From: Lentisphaerales bacterium | GTDB taxonomy: Bacteria > Verrucomicrobiota > Lentisphaeria > Lentisphaerales > Lentisphaeraceae | DNA length: 33,418 bases | Assembly (NCBI GenBank): GCA_022446985.1 | Contig: JAKVBD010000056.1 | Coordinates: forward strand, 1-33,418 | Direction of reading: 5' to 3' | Part shown: piece after piece, positions 18,242 through 26,253 of the stretch | How positions within the stretch are numbered: position 1 is the stretch's first letter | Layout of the letters: every line of letters begins with the position of its first letter | Notes under the pieces: model-generated | What the model was told of the DNA's origin: nothing | Databases searched by the model: none | The model's input: only the letters and a program-made list of their open reading frames with translations | Position numbers and translations under genes: made by a program

Positions 18242-19495
18242 CTAAACCATGTGGAAGCCACTGATTGTACCAGTGCTGTTACCAAAACGGTCTTCTTCTA
18301 TACCGAGAGACTGAAGGATGGTTACGTAAAGATTACATAAAGGAGTTTTTTTCTTCTCATCCTCTGAGTAGATTCTGTATTCACCATGGTTAAAGCCACC
18401 GCCGGCGACGACAATAGGCAGACATTTGTTACTGTGTGGAGAGCCATCACTCATACCACTGCCGAAGACGACAACGGTGTCATCCAGCAAATTGGTTTCT
18501 TTAAGCTTCTTCACAAAACGTGTCATCTGTTTCATGAGGAATGTGTCGACCTTTTTAAGGTCTGCTACTGCACCTTCATTTTTGCCGTGATGTGAGCAAC
18601 CATGGTAGCCGCGATTAGCCACCCCTATACCAGTGAGATCAAAGCCAAATGGGACGTGGAATATGGCCGACCTTGTAGAGTCTGTCTGTAAAGCTAAATG
18701 AAGCAAATCAAAGTAGATGGGAAAAAGCTTATCCTGCGTTTCTGCAGTCAGGTTCATATCTTCAACAGCAGGTTTTTCTTTAGCATACCATGACTTTTTA
18801 GCTGTGATTTGCTTCTCAAGACCACGTATGGAGGTAAAATACTGATCAAGCTTTTCTTTATCCGCCTTACCGACTTTTTTGTTCATGAAGTTTGCCTGAT
18901 CCATTACTGCATCGAGAACACTATTGCGGATATCTGCTCTTCTCTGTTTACTTTTAATTAACTGTGGGCTGTCCTGTTTGAAGAGTTTATCGAACAAAAG
19001 ACCCGGATCTTCAATATTTGGCACTGCTATGCCATTCTTTGTCCAGCTGGTATTGTTGCCTAAACCTATCTTATTTATCTCTGAAGGACAGACTGCAAGA
19101 GAATGGAAACGCGTATTGTGACCGATGAAGTCACCATATTTTTGATCAAGACTGATATTTTTCTCAGGGTAATCAATTGGGTTGGACTTGGCCGTCTGTA
19201 ACTTTACGCCACTGAAAAGTGTGTGGACAGCACCGTGACCACCGGTTAATCCGTGGTCAAGATTTTTGAAGACAGTCAAGTCTTGTTTGATTGCCTCTAG
19301 TGGTTTAGTCGTATCATTAAACTGAAAGTTTTTACCTTCTCCAGTTGGAAAAAAGCCAGGAGGATAAACTCCTAATGGGCCGGAGATACCAACAAAGCGA
19401 CGAACTTTTTCTGCTTTCTTAGTATTAGCAAATGACTCCAATCCGGGAAGAGCTATTGAAACTCCAGCGGCTTTTAAAAAGTATCGACGATCCAT
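18242..19495 (-). CDS. DUF1552 family protein, Tat-exported, copy B
   Basis: 417 aa from MDRRYFLKAAG, with the twin-arginine pair at residues 3-4. The ORF is open to 19561, but that extension overlaps the promoter element and would begin inside its -35 region; GGAGAA lies 5 nt before ATG 19495. Conserved blocks match copy A: GVYPPGFFP, NLDHGLTGGHGAVHTLFSG, EKNISLDQKY, YHGCSHHGK, DDTVVVFGSGMSD, VAGGGFNHGEYR. The C-terminus is TGTISGFHMV, encoded by nearly the same 40 bases as in copies A and D. It is the first gene of operon B, with DUF1592 copy B 11 nt downstream. Confidence 0.9.
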   Translation of the reverse strand: MDRRYFLKAAGVSIALPGLESFANTKKAEKVRRFVGISGPLGVYPPGFFPTGEGKNFQFNDTTKPLEAIKQDLTVFKNLDHGLTGGHGAVHTLFSGVKLQTAKSNPIDYPEKNISLDQKYGDFIGHNTRFHSLAVCPSEINKIGLGNNTSWTKNGIAVPNIEDPGLLFDKLFKQDSPQLIKSKQRRADIRNSVLDAVMDQANFMNKKVGKADKEKLDQYFTSIRGLEKQITAKKSWYAKEKPAVEDMNLTAETQDKLFPIYFDLLHLALQTDSTRSAIFHVPFGFDLTGIGVANRGYHGCSHHGKNEGAVADLKKVDTFLMKQMTRFVKKLKETNLLDDTVVVFGSGMSDGSPHSNKCLPIVVAGGGFNHGEYRIYSEDEKKKTPLCNLYVTILQSLGIEEDRFGNSTGTISGFHMV

Positions 19496-19532
19496 CAAAA
19501 TTCTCCATATAGTGATCTTATTATATGAGTAT

Positions 19533-19560
19533 GCACGCAAAAAAAGGACCGCCTGAGACA
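19533..19560 (-). promoter_or_regulatory. ECF-like promoter, DUF1552-DUF1592 operon B
   Basis: On the minus strand TGTCTC (complement of 19555-19560), 17 nt including a run of seven T, then CGTGC. It lies immediately downstream (minus direction) of the terminator at 19585-19610 and about 38 nt before the ATG at 19495. Confidence 0.62.
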
Positions 19561-19575
19561 CTAACTTTAAGGAAA

Positions 19576-19610
19576 ATAAAAAAAGGAGCTCAGTCCTAAA
19601 ACTGCACTCC
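19576..19610 (-). terminator. Intrinsic terminator, degenerate copy of the operon D terminator
   Basis: GGAGCTCAGT (19585-19594) pairs with ACTGCACTCC (19601-19610), two mismatches in ten pairs, with the loop CCTAAA. On the minus strand it is followed by seven T. The left arm, loop and first bases of the right arm are identical to the terminator at 29142-29167. It now ends transcripts of pseudopilin paralogue 4 but probably belonged to a lost DUF1592 gene. Confidence 0.65.
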
Positions 19611-19680
19611 TGTAAATTCTTAACTCAAGGGCGTATCTCTGATCTATTTTATTTTGGAATTGTCGGACTTCGCTACTATC
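19585..19680. repeat. Direct repeat, left copy (decayed DUF1592 3' end plus terminator)
   Basis: About 96 bases align base by base with 29142-29238 in the same orientation: the terminator, a moderately conserved spacer (59 versus 60 nt from terminator to stop codon) and the last codons of DUF1592 copy D. By hand I count 30 of 37 identical positions in the coding end and near identity in the terminator. The two copies enclose about 9.5 kb. Confidence 0.6.
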
Positions 19681-19691
19681 CATCCAAGGAA
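19644..19691 (-). pseudogene. Remnant of a DUF1592-family gene C-terminus
   Basis: On the minus strand this reads FLGWIVAKSDNSKIK then TAG, aligning without gaps to the end of copy D (DLLVKVVKSDIFKRK, stop). The stop codons align and the terminator follows at the same distance. There is no upstream frame: the pseudopilin gene stops at 19749, so nearly all of the DUF1592 gene is missing. Chance similarity is unlikely given the matching terminator, but only about 16 codons remain. Confidence 0.55.
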
Positions 19692-19748
19692 TTTATAGTT
19701 AATAGACCTTAAATATTTGTATCTTGTCTATTACAATTCCCCCAACAT

Positions 19749-20549
19749 CTATAAGTTATCAGGATTATCGTCTGCGTCGATGGTCATGATTCCATTATGG
19801 GGCCCCCAGGTCGTTTGGCCTGGAGCATTTGTATTCAAAACATTGTGAAAAGCCACGTGACCGTCGACAAAGAGGTAATTGTACTTACCGCTACCTGGTC
19901 GGTGAAGTCCAAAAGTTTCACTTTTTCCGTTGGGATTACCGATATAGGTGGGGTCCAAATGTTGCTGCTTTTCAAAGGCTGCGTAGCGAGCTTTGCCCAT
20001 GCGGTTGTTTTTGTGATCGGTTTCAATGTTCAGGGCTGTCAGACTGGGGCCATCAGGCATTGAAATGCGCGTTGACCAGAGTTTCCCACCCATTCCCCGC
20101 AACTTATGATTAGCCTTGGGCTTGCCTTCGGACATAGAGTAAGACCTGCGAATGCCGCCATTCTGCCCCTCTATGATAGGATCGGCCGGGCAGTGAAACA
20201 TTCTAGGAAAGTCTGGATGGTCGGCAACCTTGAGGAATTCTCTGTTTTTTTCCGATACACTCAGCTCGTAACCGACATAATCCATCATGGCGTCATCCCA
20301 CGTAACATTGTCGTTACTACCATTGAAGGAGCTTGCGCCAATCTCAAGATTACTGGCTGGCGGTACATAAGCATTCGAGTCTACTGAATAAGTAAAATGG
20401 GTGTAGCCAATTTGTTTCATGTTGCTGGCGCACACTCCCTGAAAAGCTGCTTGTCTGGCTTTAACAAGCGACGGAACAAGTATGGTCACGAGAATACCAA
20501 TTATGGCGATAACAACGAGTAGCTCAAGTAAGGTAAATCTTTTATTCAT
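19749..20549 (-). CDS. Pseudopilin-like protein (paralogue 4, divergent)
   Basis: 266 aa from MNKRFTLLELL. The -1 residue is Arg instead of Gly, and Glu is at +5. It belongs to a different subgroup from the three at 9088-11501: it lacks SSWHYKL and the terminal WDSDR, has FHCPADP and a FVDGHVAFHN ending, and finishes with an acidic tail (IDADDNPDNL). The ORF extends to a TTG at 20570, but GGGGAGAGG is internal to that extension and supports the shorter start. Its promoter is at 20667-20692. It lies just downstream of operon C, inside the segment flanked by direct repeats. Confidence 0.85.
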   Translation of the reverse strand: MNKRFTLLELLVVIAIIGILVTILVPSLVKARQAAFQGVCASNMKQIGYTHFTYSVDSNAYVPPASNLEIGASSFNGSNDNVTWDDAMMDYVGYELSVSEKNREFLKVADHPDFPRMFHCPADPIIEGQNGGIRRSYSMSEGKPKANHKLRGMGGKLWSTRISMPDGPSLTALNIETDHKNNRMGKARYAAFEKQQHLDPTYIGNPNGKSETFGLHRPGSGKYNYLFVDGHVAFHNVLNTNAPGQTTWGPHNGIMTIDADDNPDNL

Positions 20550-20666
20550 TTCTCTAATTCCTCTCCCCAAAGAGTTGGCCGCTTAGCAATGCCCAATTTT
20601 CGAGTATTCTGCATATTCAAAAATTCTTAAAATATTGATTTAAAGAAACTTATATCAGATATCTAT

Positions 20667-20692
20667 ACGGCAACAAAAGTCTGCAAGAGACA
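20667..20692 (-). promoter_or_regulatory. ECF-like promoter, pseudopilin paralogue 4
   Basis: On the minus strand TGTCTC (complement of 20687-20692), 17 nt, then CGTAT. It lies between the DUF1592 copy C stop and the start at 20549; the leader would be about 110 nt, longer than for the other six elements. Confidence 0.58.
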
Positions 20693-20769
20693 CTCTGGTG
20701 ATATTGTCTTAGTGGTCTCCCATCGAGTAAAGTGAATACTCATTCAAAACTGGTGAATCTGAAACACTG

Positions 20770-23397
20770 CTACTTAGTCAAAAATATTTTGCTGGTGACA
20801 ATTTCCAGCATTATATCCTGAAGCCTCGAACCTTTTGGTTTCACTTCGCTAAGAATTCGATTGATTTCTTCATTATCTAAAGCTTCCATTGTTCTGCCAG
20901 AAGCATAGGTCATCAATTTCTTAATTAAGCAACGGGTAAAATCATCTTTCTTTTGCAACAGCACTTTTTTGAAGTCGACGATATTCTTGTAGGTTTCACC
21001 GGTATGAATTTTGCCTGATGTATCAATTTTCATACCTTTAGCGTTTTTTATTTTATCTGGATCAAGGGTATAGACATATTGTTCTCTTAATTGACCAATG
21101 GCGTCGAAACTCTCCAAAGCCCAACCAGCTGGATCGATCTTTCTATGACAGTCATTACAAAAAGCTACATTTTTATGCTTCTCCAACTGTTGCCTGATAG
21201 TCGTTGCACCTCTGACATCCGGCTCAACAGCTGCAACATTTTCAGGAGGAGGTGGTAAATGAATACCCATAATGTTTTCCAGGACCCAAACGCCTCTGGT
21301 TATTGGACTGGTATCTACACCATTTGCCGTCGCCGTCAAAACGGACATTTGACCAAGTAATCCACCTCTTCTGGGGTCAGTAACCTTTACTCTTTCATAG
21401 CCATTTTTAGGTAAACTTAAATAATTTTTGTACCCGTAAAATTTACCAAGCCCTCTGTTCATGTAGGTGTAGTCAGCATCAATGAAATCTGTGACTGGCT
21501 TATTCTGTTTTAAAATTTCTTCGAAAAAGTAAATCGTCTCATTTTTCATGTGGTTTTCAAGCAATTCGCGATAATAGATTTTTGCTTGCTGGGGATCCGG
21601 TCTCATCTGACCAATTTTATTTAATTGCAACCAATCATTCACAAAGCCTTTTATAAAGGCCGTCGCCTTTTCATCATTCAGCATTCGTCTGGCTTGTTGT
21701 TTAATCACCGATGGCTTGGTAATTGCTCCTGACTTGGCCAGATTCATCAGTTCTTCATCCGGCATAGAAGACCATAAAAAATAGGACAGACGATTGGCTA
21801 TCGCATAAGTATCCAATTCTCCCGGCTGTTCATCAAAGTATAAAAAGCGATCTGAAATGAGCAAGGCACTGATTCCCATACGAATGAGACTTTTATTATC
21901 CGCACCGGCTTCTTTCTCACTGTCCATCAAAGCATAGATACTTTGCAGATCGTCAGCTGTTACCGGGCCCCTAAAGGCTTTCTCTGCCAGGTCATAAACG
22001 ACCTGTTTGGGATCGGCTTCAGCAACAGGGGTTGTCCCTAAAATGTTTTTATAGGCAGGAAGTGGCCATTCTTTATAAATGGGGCCTTCAATTTTTACAT
22101 TGTCGCAACGCAATACAGGGCCGACATCATCATAGGCTTTCAAAAAGCGTTCCCAATTATTTCCACCTGGCGGCTGATATTTTTTGCCTGTAGTGATTTT
22201 CTTTTTACCGCCACCCTTCTGCTTGCTTTTATCTGCTTTTTTCTGAGGTACAGGATACAAAATATCAGCATATTCTTTCTTCTTTCCCATCACCGATTTG
22301 ATATGCTTAACTTTGTTGGACCCAGATGGAAAAGAGAGCCTTGGGCTATAACCTTTCTCTATCCAGTATACCCCTCCGATTTCCATCCATTTATCGCTTT
22401 CCAGCTCAAAAGTCTCAAGGTCTTGATCATAGGGACTTCGGAGAGATATGGCACCGAATTTTTCGTTCGCTACACTTATGGTGGCCAGTAATTTTTCTCT
22501 TTTGTCATGGCGGACCAATTTTTCCGGGGCCTTGTAATCTTGGTTTCTTCCTTGAACTCGAAAGGTTACTTTGTAAAAACCATCTTCCGGGACTCCTTCT
22601 CTGAACTTGTGGATCCACATATAGCCTTTCTTTAACTCAACATTCTGGTAAATGTTATGAAATTTAGAACCACCAATTTTCGCCATCAGCTTATTGGCCT
22701 GTGACATACCAGGATAAGGGCCGCCTTCTTTCTTTTTATCTTCGGTTGTCTGAGTATAAGGAGGCTTAAATTCCCAGGACTTTTTCTTTGGTTTTTCCAG
22801 ATCAATCAGAATTTTGTCAGCTATTTCTTTGGCGGTGATTAATTGTTCTTTCAATAAAAAACTCGAATTCACAAGGGCTGAACCGATATTCCTAAAATGC
22901 TCATCCGTTTGATCGAGAGGAAACTTTCTTATCGGATTATAAATCGATAAATCGATCTTGAGTAAATCCCTAAGTGTATTCTTATACTGCTCATTATTCA
23001 GTCTTCTCATCATCACTGATTGACCAGGGCGCTCCATATATTTTCTGGCTTCTTTTGATCCATTGATGATGTAGCTTTTAAATACGTCCAATTCCTCTGC
23101 TGTTGGTTGAGCTTCATCCTCTGGAGGCATTTCCCTTTGGTCTACCTGTGACAAAACCTCCAGCCAGGTATTTAAGTTTTGGGAATCTGCAGAAATAGAA
23201 GCCAGCGTATCGAGACGCAATTTACCTTTTTGCTTTTTATCGCCATGGCACTGTGTGCAATACTTATTCAGGAATGGAGTTATCTCATTTGCGTGAGTCT
23301 CTGTGAACTGAGGCAACGGTCTTTTCTCGGCAGCAAGCATAAGAGATAAGGGTATCACTAAGTAAATTGAAAAGTATTTGAGAATAGTTTTGTTCAT
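20770..23397 (-). CDS. DUF1592/1588/1585 cytochrome-like envelope protein, copy C (divergent)
   Basis: 875 aa. It has a conventional Sec signal peptide (MNKTILKYFSIYLVIPL...LAA) rather than the Cys-ending leader of copies A, B and D, and no long linker. The first CxxCH is C47-C50-H51 (CTQCHGDKKQKGKLRLD). DUF1587, DUF1595, DUF1592, DUF1588 and DUF1585 follow in order; a second CxxCH is CNDCHRKIDP. A Lys-rich insertion (about residues 385-415, KKADKSKQKGGGKKK) is unique to this copy. It is clearly the outlier of the four. The ATG lies 4 nt beyond the DUF1552 stop with no obvious ribosome binding site, so translation is probably coupled; an earlier in-frame ATG at 23421 overlapping the DUF1552 gene is possible. 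Confidence 0.88.
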   Translation of the reverse strand: MNKTILKYFSIYLVIPLSLMLAAEKRPLPQFTETHANEITPFLNKYCTQCHGDKKQKGKLRLDTLASISADSQNLNTWLEVLSQVDQREMPPEDEAQPTAEELDVFKSYIINGSKEARKYMERPGQSVMMRRLNNEQYKNTLRDLLKIDLSIYNPIRKFPLDQTDEHFRNIGSALVNSSFLLKEQLITAKEIADKILIDLEKPKKKSWEFKPPYTQTTEDKKKEGGPYPGMSQANKLMAKIGGSKFHNIYQNVELKKGYMWIHKFREGVPEDGFYKVTFRVQGRNQDYKAPEKLVRHDKREKLLATISVANEKFGAISLRSPYDQDLETFELESDKWMEIGGVYWIEKGYSPRLSFPSGSNKVKHIKSVMGKKKEYADILYPVPQKKADKSKQKGGGKKKITTGKKYQPPGGNNWERFLKAYDDVGPVLRCDNVKIEGPIYKEWPLPAYKNILGTTPVAEADPKQVVYDLAEKAFRGPVTADDLQSIYALMDSEKEAGADNKSLIRMGISALLISDRFLYFDEQPGELDTYAIANRLSYFLWSSMPDEELMNLAKSGAITKPSVIKQQARRMLNDEKATAFIKGFVNDWLQLNKIGQMRPDPQQAKIYYRELLENHMKNETIYFFEEILKQNKPVTDFIDADYTYMNRGLGKFYGYKNYLSLPKNGYERVKVTDPRRGGLLGQMSVLTATANGVDTSPITRGVWVLENIMGIHLPPPPENVAAVEPDVRGATTIRQQLEKHKNVAFCNDCHRKIDPAGWALESFDAIGQLREQYVYTLDPDKIKNAKGMKIDTSGKIHTGETYKNIVDFKKVLLQKKDDFTRCLIKKLMTYASGRTMEALDNEEINRILSEVKPKGSRLQDIMLEIVTSKIFLTK

Positions 23398-23401
23398 GAG
23401 A

Positions 23402-24673
23402 TTATACCGGTTCAAAGCCATTTAAAGTTGTTGAAGCTCTGTTGTAAGAACCAATCGGACAGCCCACTTGCTGTAGAACACTTAACCAAAGATTACTTAA
23501 TGGCAGTCGCCCTTTTCCTGAATGCTTTTTATTTGAACTGGCACCGCCAGGACATATGAGGTGAGTCTTATGTTTAAAGCCTCCGCCCATGACCATTACC
23601 GGTAAATCACTATTATCATGAGAACTGGAGTTCCCCAAACCACTGCCAAAGACGATGACAGTGTTATCTAAAAGGCTGCCATCTTGAAGAGGATCTTTAG
23701 TACTTTTCAATTTCCCGACAAAATCGGCCAAGGTCTTCATCCAAAAGGATTCAATCTTGTACATCATCTCTAATGCTCCATGAGCTTTGCCGTGATGAGA
23801 TGCACCGTGATAAGATCTATCCACCTCCAGAACAGAAGTATCAAAGCTATAGGGTAATTCCAAAGTGGCTACTCTTGTAGAGTCAGTGTTAAATGCCTGG
23901 AATATCAATTCATAAAATAACGGCAGGTCTTGCGTAATATCTTCTGAGGCAGGTCTGGGCATTGAGGTCTTTGGTTTATCAACGGTGACCCACTTCTTGC
24001 TACTTTGAATTTCTTTCCCCAACTCATTAACGCCATTGAAATACTCTTCAAACTTTTCTCTGTCTTCTTTCCCTAGATTAGCAGTTCTCGGCTTAGCTTG
24101 TGCATATACTGACGATAGAATTTTTAAATCAAGAGACATTTCCTGCGCTTTAATATTTCTCTTGGCGACACTCTCATTCAGAAACAGATTCTTATAAGCT
24201 TCGCCGACATCATTTATTGTCGGAACCTGCACACCTGTTTTTGTAAAACTTCCGCCACTACCTGTTCCTCCCACACGGTAATTGAGATAAGGAAATCGCG
24301 TGTGTTTCCCTAGATACATAGCTGCCTTCATGTCAATACTTATGTTTCTTTCTGGAAAGCCTTTAGAGTCTGGAATACGTACGCCACTCAAAAAGGAATG
24401 CACTCCACTGTGCCCACCTTTACCATACTTGCCGTGATCGAGGTTGGAAAATACTGTAAAATCGCTTCTGAATTGATCTATAATTTTGAGTAATTTACTC
24501 GGAGTATAAGACGAACCCGTCCCTTTGGGAAACCATTCTTCTGGTATCATTCCCAAAGGAGTCGTAACGCACATTAACCTTTTAATCTTCTTAATCTGAG
24601 CATTCGCAAGTACATCCAGATTGGGCAAAACAAAAGAGCATCCTGCAAGTTTCAAAAAGTTACGACGATCCAT
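23402..24673 (-). CDS. DUF1552 family protein, Tat-exported, copy C (divergent)
   Basis: 423 aa from MDRRNFLKLAG, with a twin-arginine motif. GGAGAA lies 5 nt upstream, and the open extension to 24712 runs into the promoter -10, so the shorter start is chosen. It retains NLDHGKYGKGGHSGVHSFLSG, ERNISIDMKA, DSTRVATLELPYSFD, YHGASHHGK and DNTVIVFGSGLGNSSSH, but ends TTLNGFEPV instead of TGTISGFHMV and has an insertion (ICPGGASSNKKHSGKG) where the other copies read YSED. It is the first gene of operon C and lies divergent from the sulfatases. Its partner, DUF1592 copy C, follows at once. Function is unknown, as for the other copies. Confidence 0.88.
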   Translation of the reverse strand: MDRRNFLKLAGCSFVLPNLDVLANAQIKKIKRLMCVTTPLGMIPEEWFPKGTGSSYTPSKLLKIIDQFRSDFTVFSNLDHGKYGKGGHSGVHSFLSGVRIPDSKGFPERNISIDMKAAMYLGKHTRFPYLNYRVGGTGSGGSFTKTGVQVPTINDVGEAYKNLFLNESVAKRNIKAQEMSLDLKILSSVYAQAKPRTANLGKEDREKFEEYFNGVNELGKEIQSSKKWVTVDKPKTSMPRPASEDITQDLPLFYELIFQAFNTDSTRVATLELPYSFDTSVLEVDRSYHGASHHGKAHGALEMMYKIESFWMKTLADFVGKLKSTKDPLQDGSLLDNTVIVFGSGLGNSSSHDNSDLPVMVMGGGFKHKTHLICPGGASSNKKHSGKGRLPLSNLWLSVLQQVGCPIGSYNRASTTLNGFEPV

Positions 24674-24708
24674 TAAAATTCTCCAAAGTAGTAAATATGT
24701 ATAGCTCA

Positions 24709-24736
24709 GCACGTAAAAAGAAGATTATTTGAGACA
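24709..24736 (-). promoter_or_regulatory. ECF-like promoter, DUF1552-DUF1592 operon C
   Basis: On the minus strand TGTCTC (complement of 24731-24736), 17 nt, then CGTGC (complement of 24709-24713). It lies in the 164-nt gap shared with the divergent sulfatase operon, where no similar element faces the sulfatases. Confidence 0.6.
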
Positions 24737-24837
24737 ATCAATTAACAATTATTTAGTATATTCTATATCGAAAGAGTCATATTCGCTGCTCCATACAAGT
24801 ATTTTTATATATAGATATATTTTTAAATAGGAAAAAA

Positions 24838-26253
24838 ATGAAACTTTCACTTACTCTAATGCTGTTCATTTCATTTACAGCAATTGCTGCAGATCGACCA
24901 AATATCGTATTGGTATTCATTGATGACATGGGATGGTCTGACTTTTCCTGCTTTGGTAACACTGATGCTCAAACAAAAAATATTGATTCTCTGGCTTCCG
25001 AAGGCATATGCTTTGAACAATTTTATGTAAACTCACCTATCTGTTCCCCATCGAGAGTCGCGATTTCCACCGGCCAATACCCGCAACGCTGGAAAATTTC
25101 TTCTTATCTGGCACATCGTGAATTAAATAAACAGCGCGGAATTGCCAATTGGCTCGACCCTAAAGCACCTATGCTCGCCAAAAGTCTACAACAAGCGGGT
25201 TATGCTACCGGACATTTTGGTAAATGGCATATGGGCGGACAACGAAATGTTGGTGATGCGCCGTTAATCACTGAGTATGGCTTTGATCAATCTCTAACTA
25301 ATTTTGAAGGTCTTGGCCCAAGGTTACTACCACTGGTTCGAACTCCACAAAAGCCAGAATTCCGAAAAATATGGCAGGATTCCGAAAAACTGGGACGCGG
25401 TGAAGTTATCTGGACTGACCGGGCAAAAATTACCAAGGGCTTTACCGAAGCTTCAGTAAACTTTATTAGAAAAGCCCAAAAAGAAAATAAACCCTTTTAT
25501 ATTAATCTCTGGCCGGATGATGTTCACTCGCCTTTCTTCCCCACTCTGGAAGGGTGGCAGCGCGGGGCCGATAAACGCAGTCTTTACCTCAGTGTTCTAG
25601 AAGAAATGGATGCACAATTTGCACCACTCTTTAATTTCGTAAAGAATGACTCGAAACTTAGGAACAATACACTCATTCTTATCTGTTCAGATAATGGTCC
25701 AGAAAAAGATGCCGGTAGAGCGGACAATCTCAAAGGCTATAAAACTCACTTATTTGAAGGAGGTATTCGCTCCTCTTTAGTAGTCTGGGGTCCGGGAATT
25801 TTGGCTAAAAATAAACAAGGAACTAGCAATAAACAATCTATCTTCTCTGCAATAGACCTGGTGCCCTCACTTCTCAAATTGGCTGGTGTGAGCTCTAACG
25901 TAAATTACGATGGAGAAGCGCTAACAGATACTTTAATAGGGAACTCAACAGCCTCTCGAAAGGCTCCTATTTTTTACAGAAGACCTCCAGATAGAAAAGA
26001 ATATTATGGCTTTAAAAACCTTCCTGATCTTGCCATGCGCGATGGCGACTGGAAACTGCTTTGTAATTATGATGGTTCAAACCCACAGCTCTATAATTTA
26101 ATTGATGATTCTGCAGAGAACAATAACCTCGCCAGCCAGTACCCAGAACTCACTCAAAAGATGACTGAACGTCTCAAAAGTTGGAACAGCACACTTCCAA
26201 AAGATAATGGCAATGCGCCTACCAGGTTCAACAAAAAGAAGAAGAAAAAATGA
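24838..26253 (+). CDS. Secreted type I sulfatase 1 (CSPSR), with hexalysine tail
   Basis: 471 aa with a Sec signal peptide ending near AIAA (residue 18). Type I sulfatase: metal ligands D29-D30, formylglycine signature C69-S-P-S-R73, FGKWH (K129, H131), H230 and DN (285-286). These enzymes hydrolyse sulfate esters, often on polysaccharides, after Cys69 is oxidised to formylglycine; no maturase gene is visible in the window. The substrate cannot be read from the sequence. The protein ends FNKKKKKK, and those A-rich codons overlap the start of sulfatase 2 (ATGA). It is the first gene of a three-sulfatase operon; AGGAAAAAA precedes the ATG. Confidence 0.92.
   Translation: MKLSLTLMLFISFTAIAADRPNIVLVFIDDMGWSDFSCFGNTDAQTKNIDSLASEGICFEQFYVNSPICSPSRVAISTGQYPQRWKISSYLAHRELNKQRGIANWLDPKAPMLAKSLQQAGYATGHFGKWHMGGQRNVGDAPLITEYGFDQSLTNFEGLGPRLLPLVRTPQKPEFRKIWQDSEKLGRGEVIWTDRAKITKGFTEASVNFIRKAQKENKPFYINLWPDDVHSPFFPTLEGWQRGADKRSLYLSVLEEMDAQFAPLFNFVKNDSKLRNNTLILICSDNGPEKDAGRADNLKGYKTHLFEGGIRSSLVVWGPGILAKNKQGTSNKQSIFSAIDLVPSLLKLAGVSSNVNYDGEALTDTLIGNSTASRKAPIFYRRPPDRKEYYGFKNLPDLAMRDGDWKLLCNYDGSNPQLYNLIDDSAENNNLASQYPELTQKMTERLKSWNSTLPKDNGNAPTRFNKKKKKK

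Noticed and set aside
19496..19561. 22-residue extension of DUF1552 copy B
   Set aside because: It overlaps the promoter element; GGAGAA before MDRR and the other copies support the shorter start. The same holds for copy C at 24674-24712.
24752..24770. Sigma70 promoter for the sulfatase operon
   Set aside because: TTGAGA-N17-TTTAGT and TTAACA-N16-TATATC are both weak matches in very AT-rich DNA; neither stands out.
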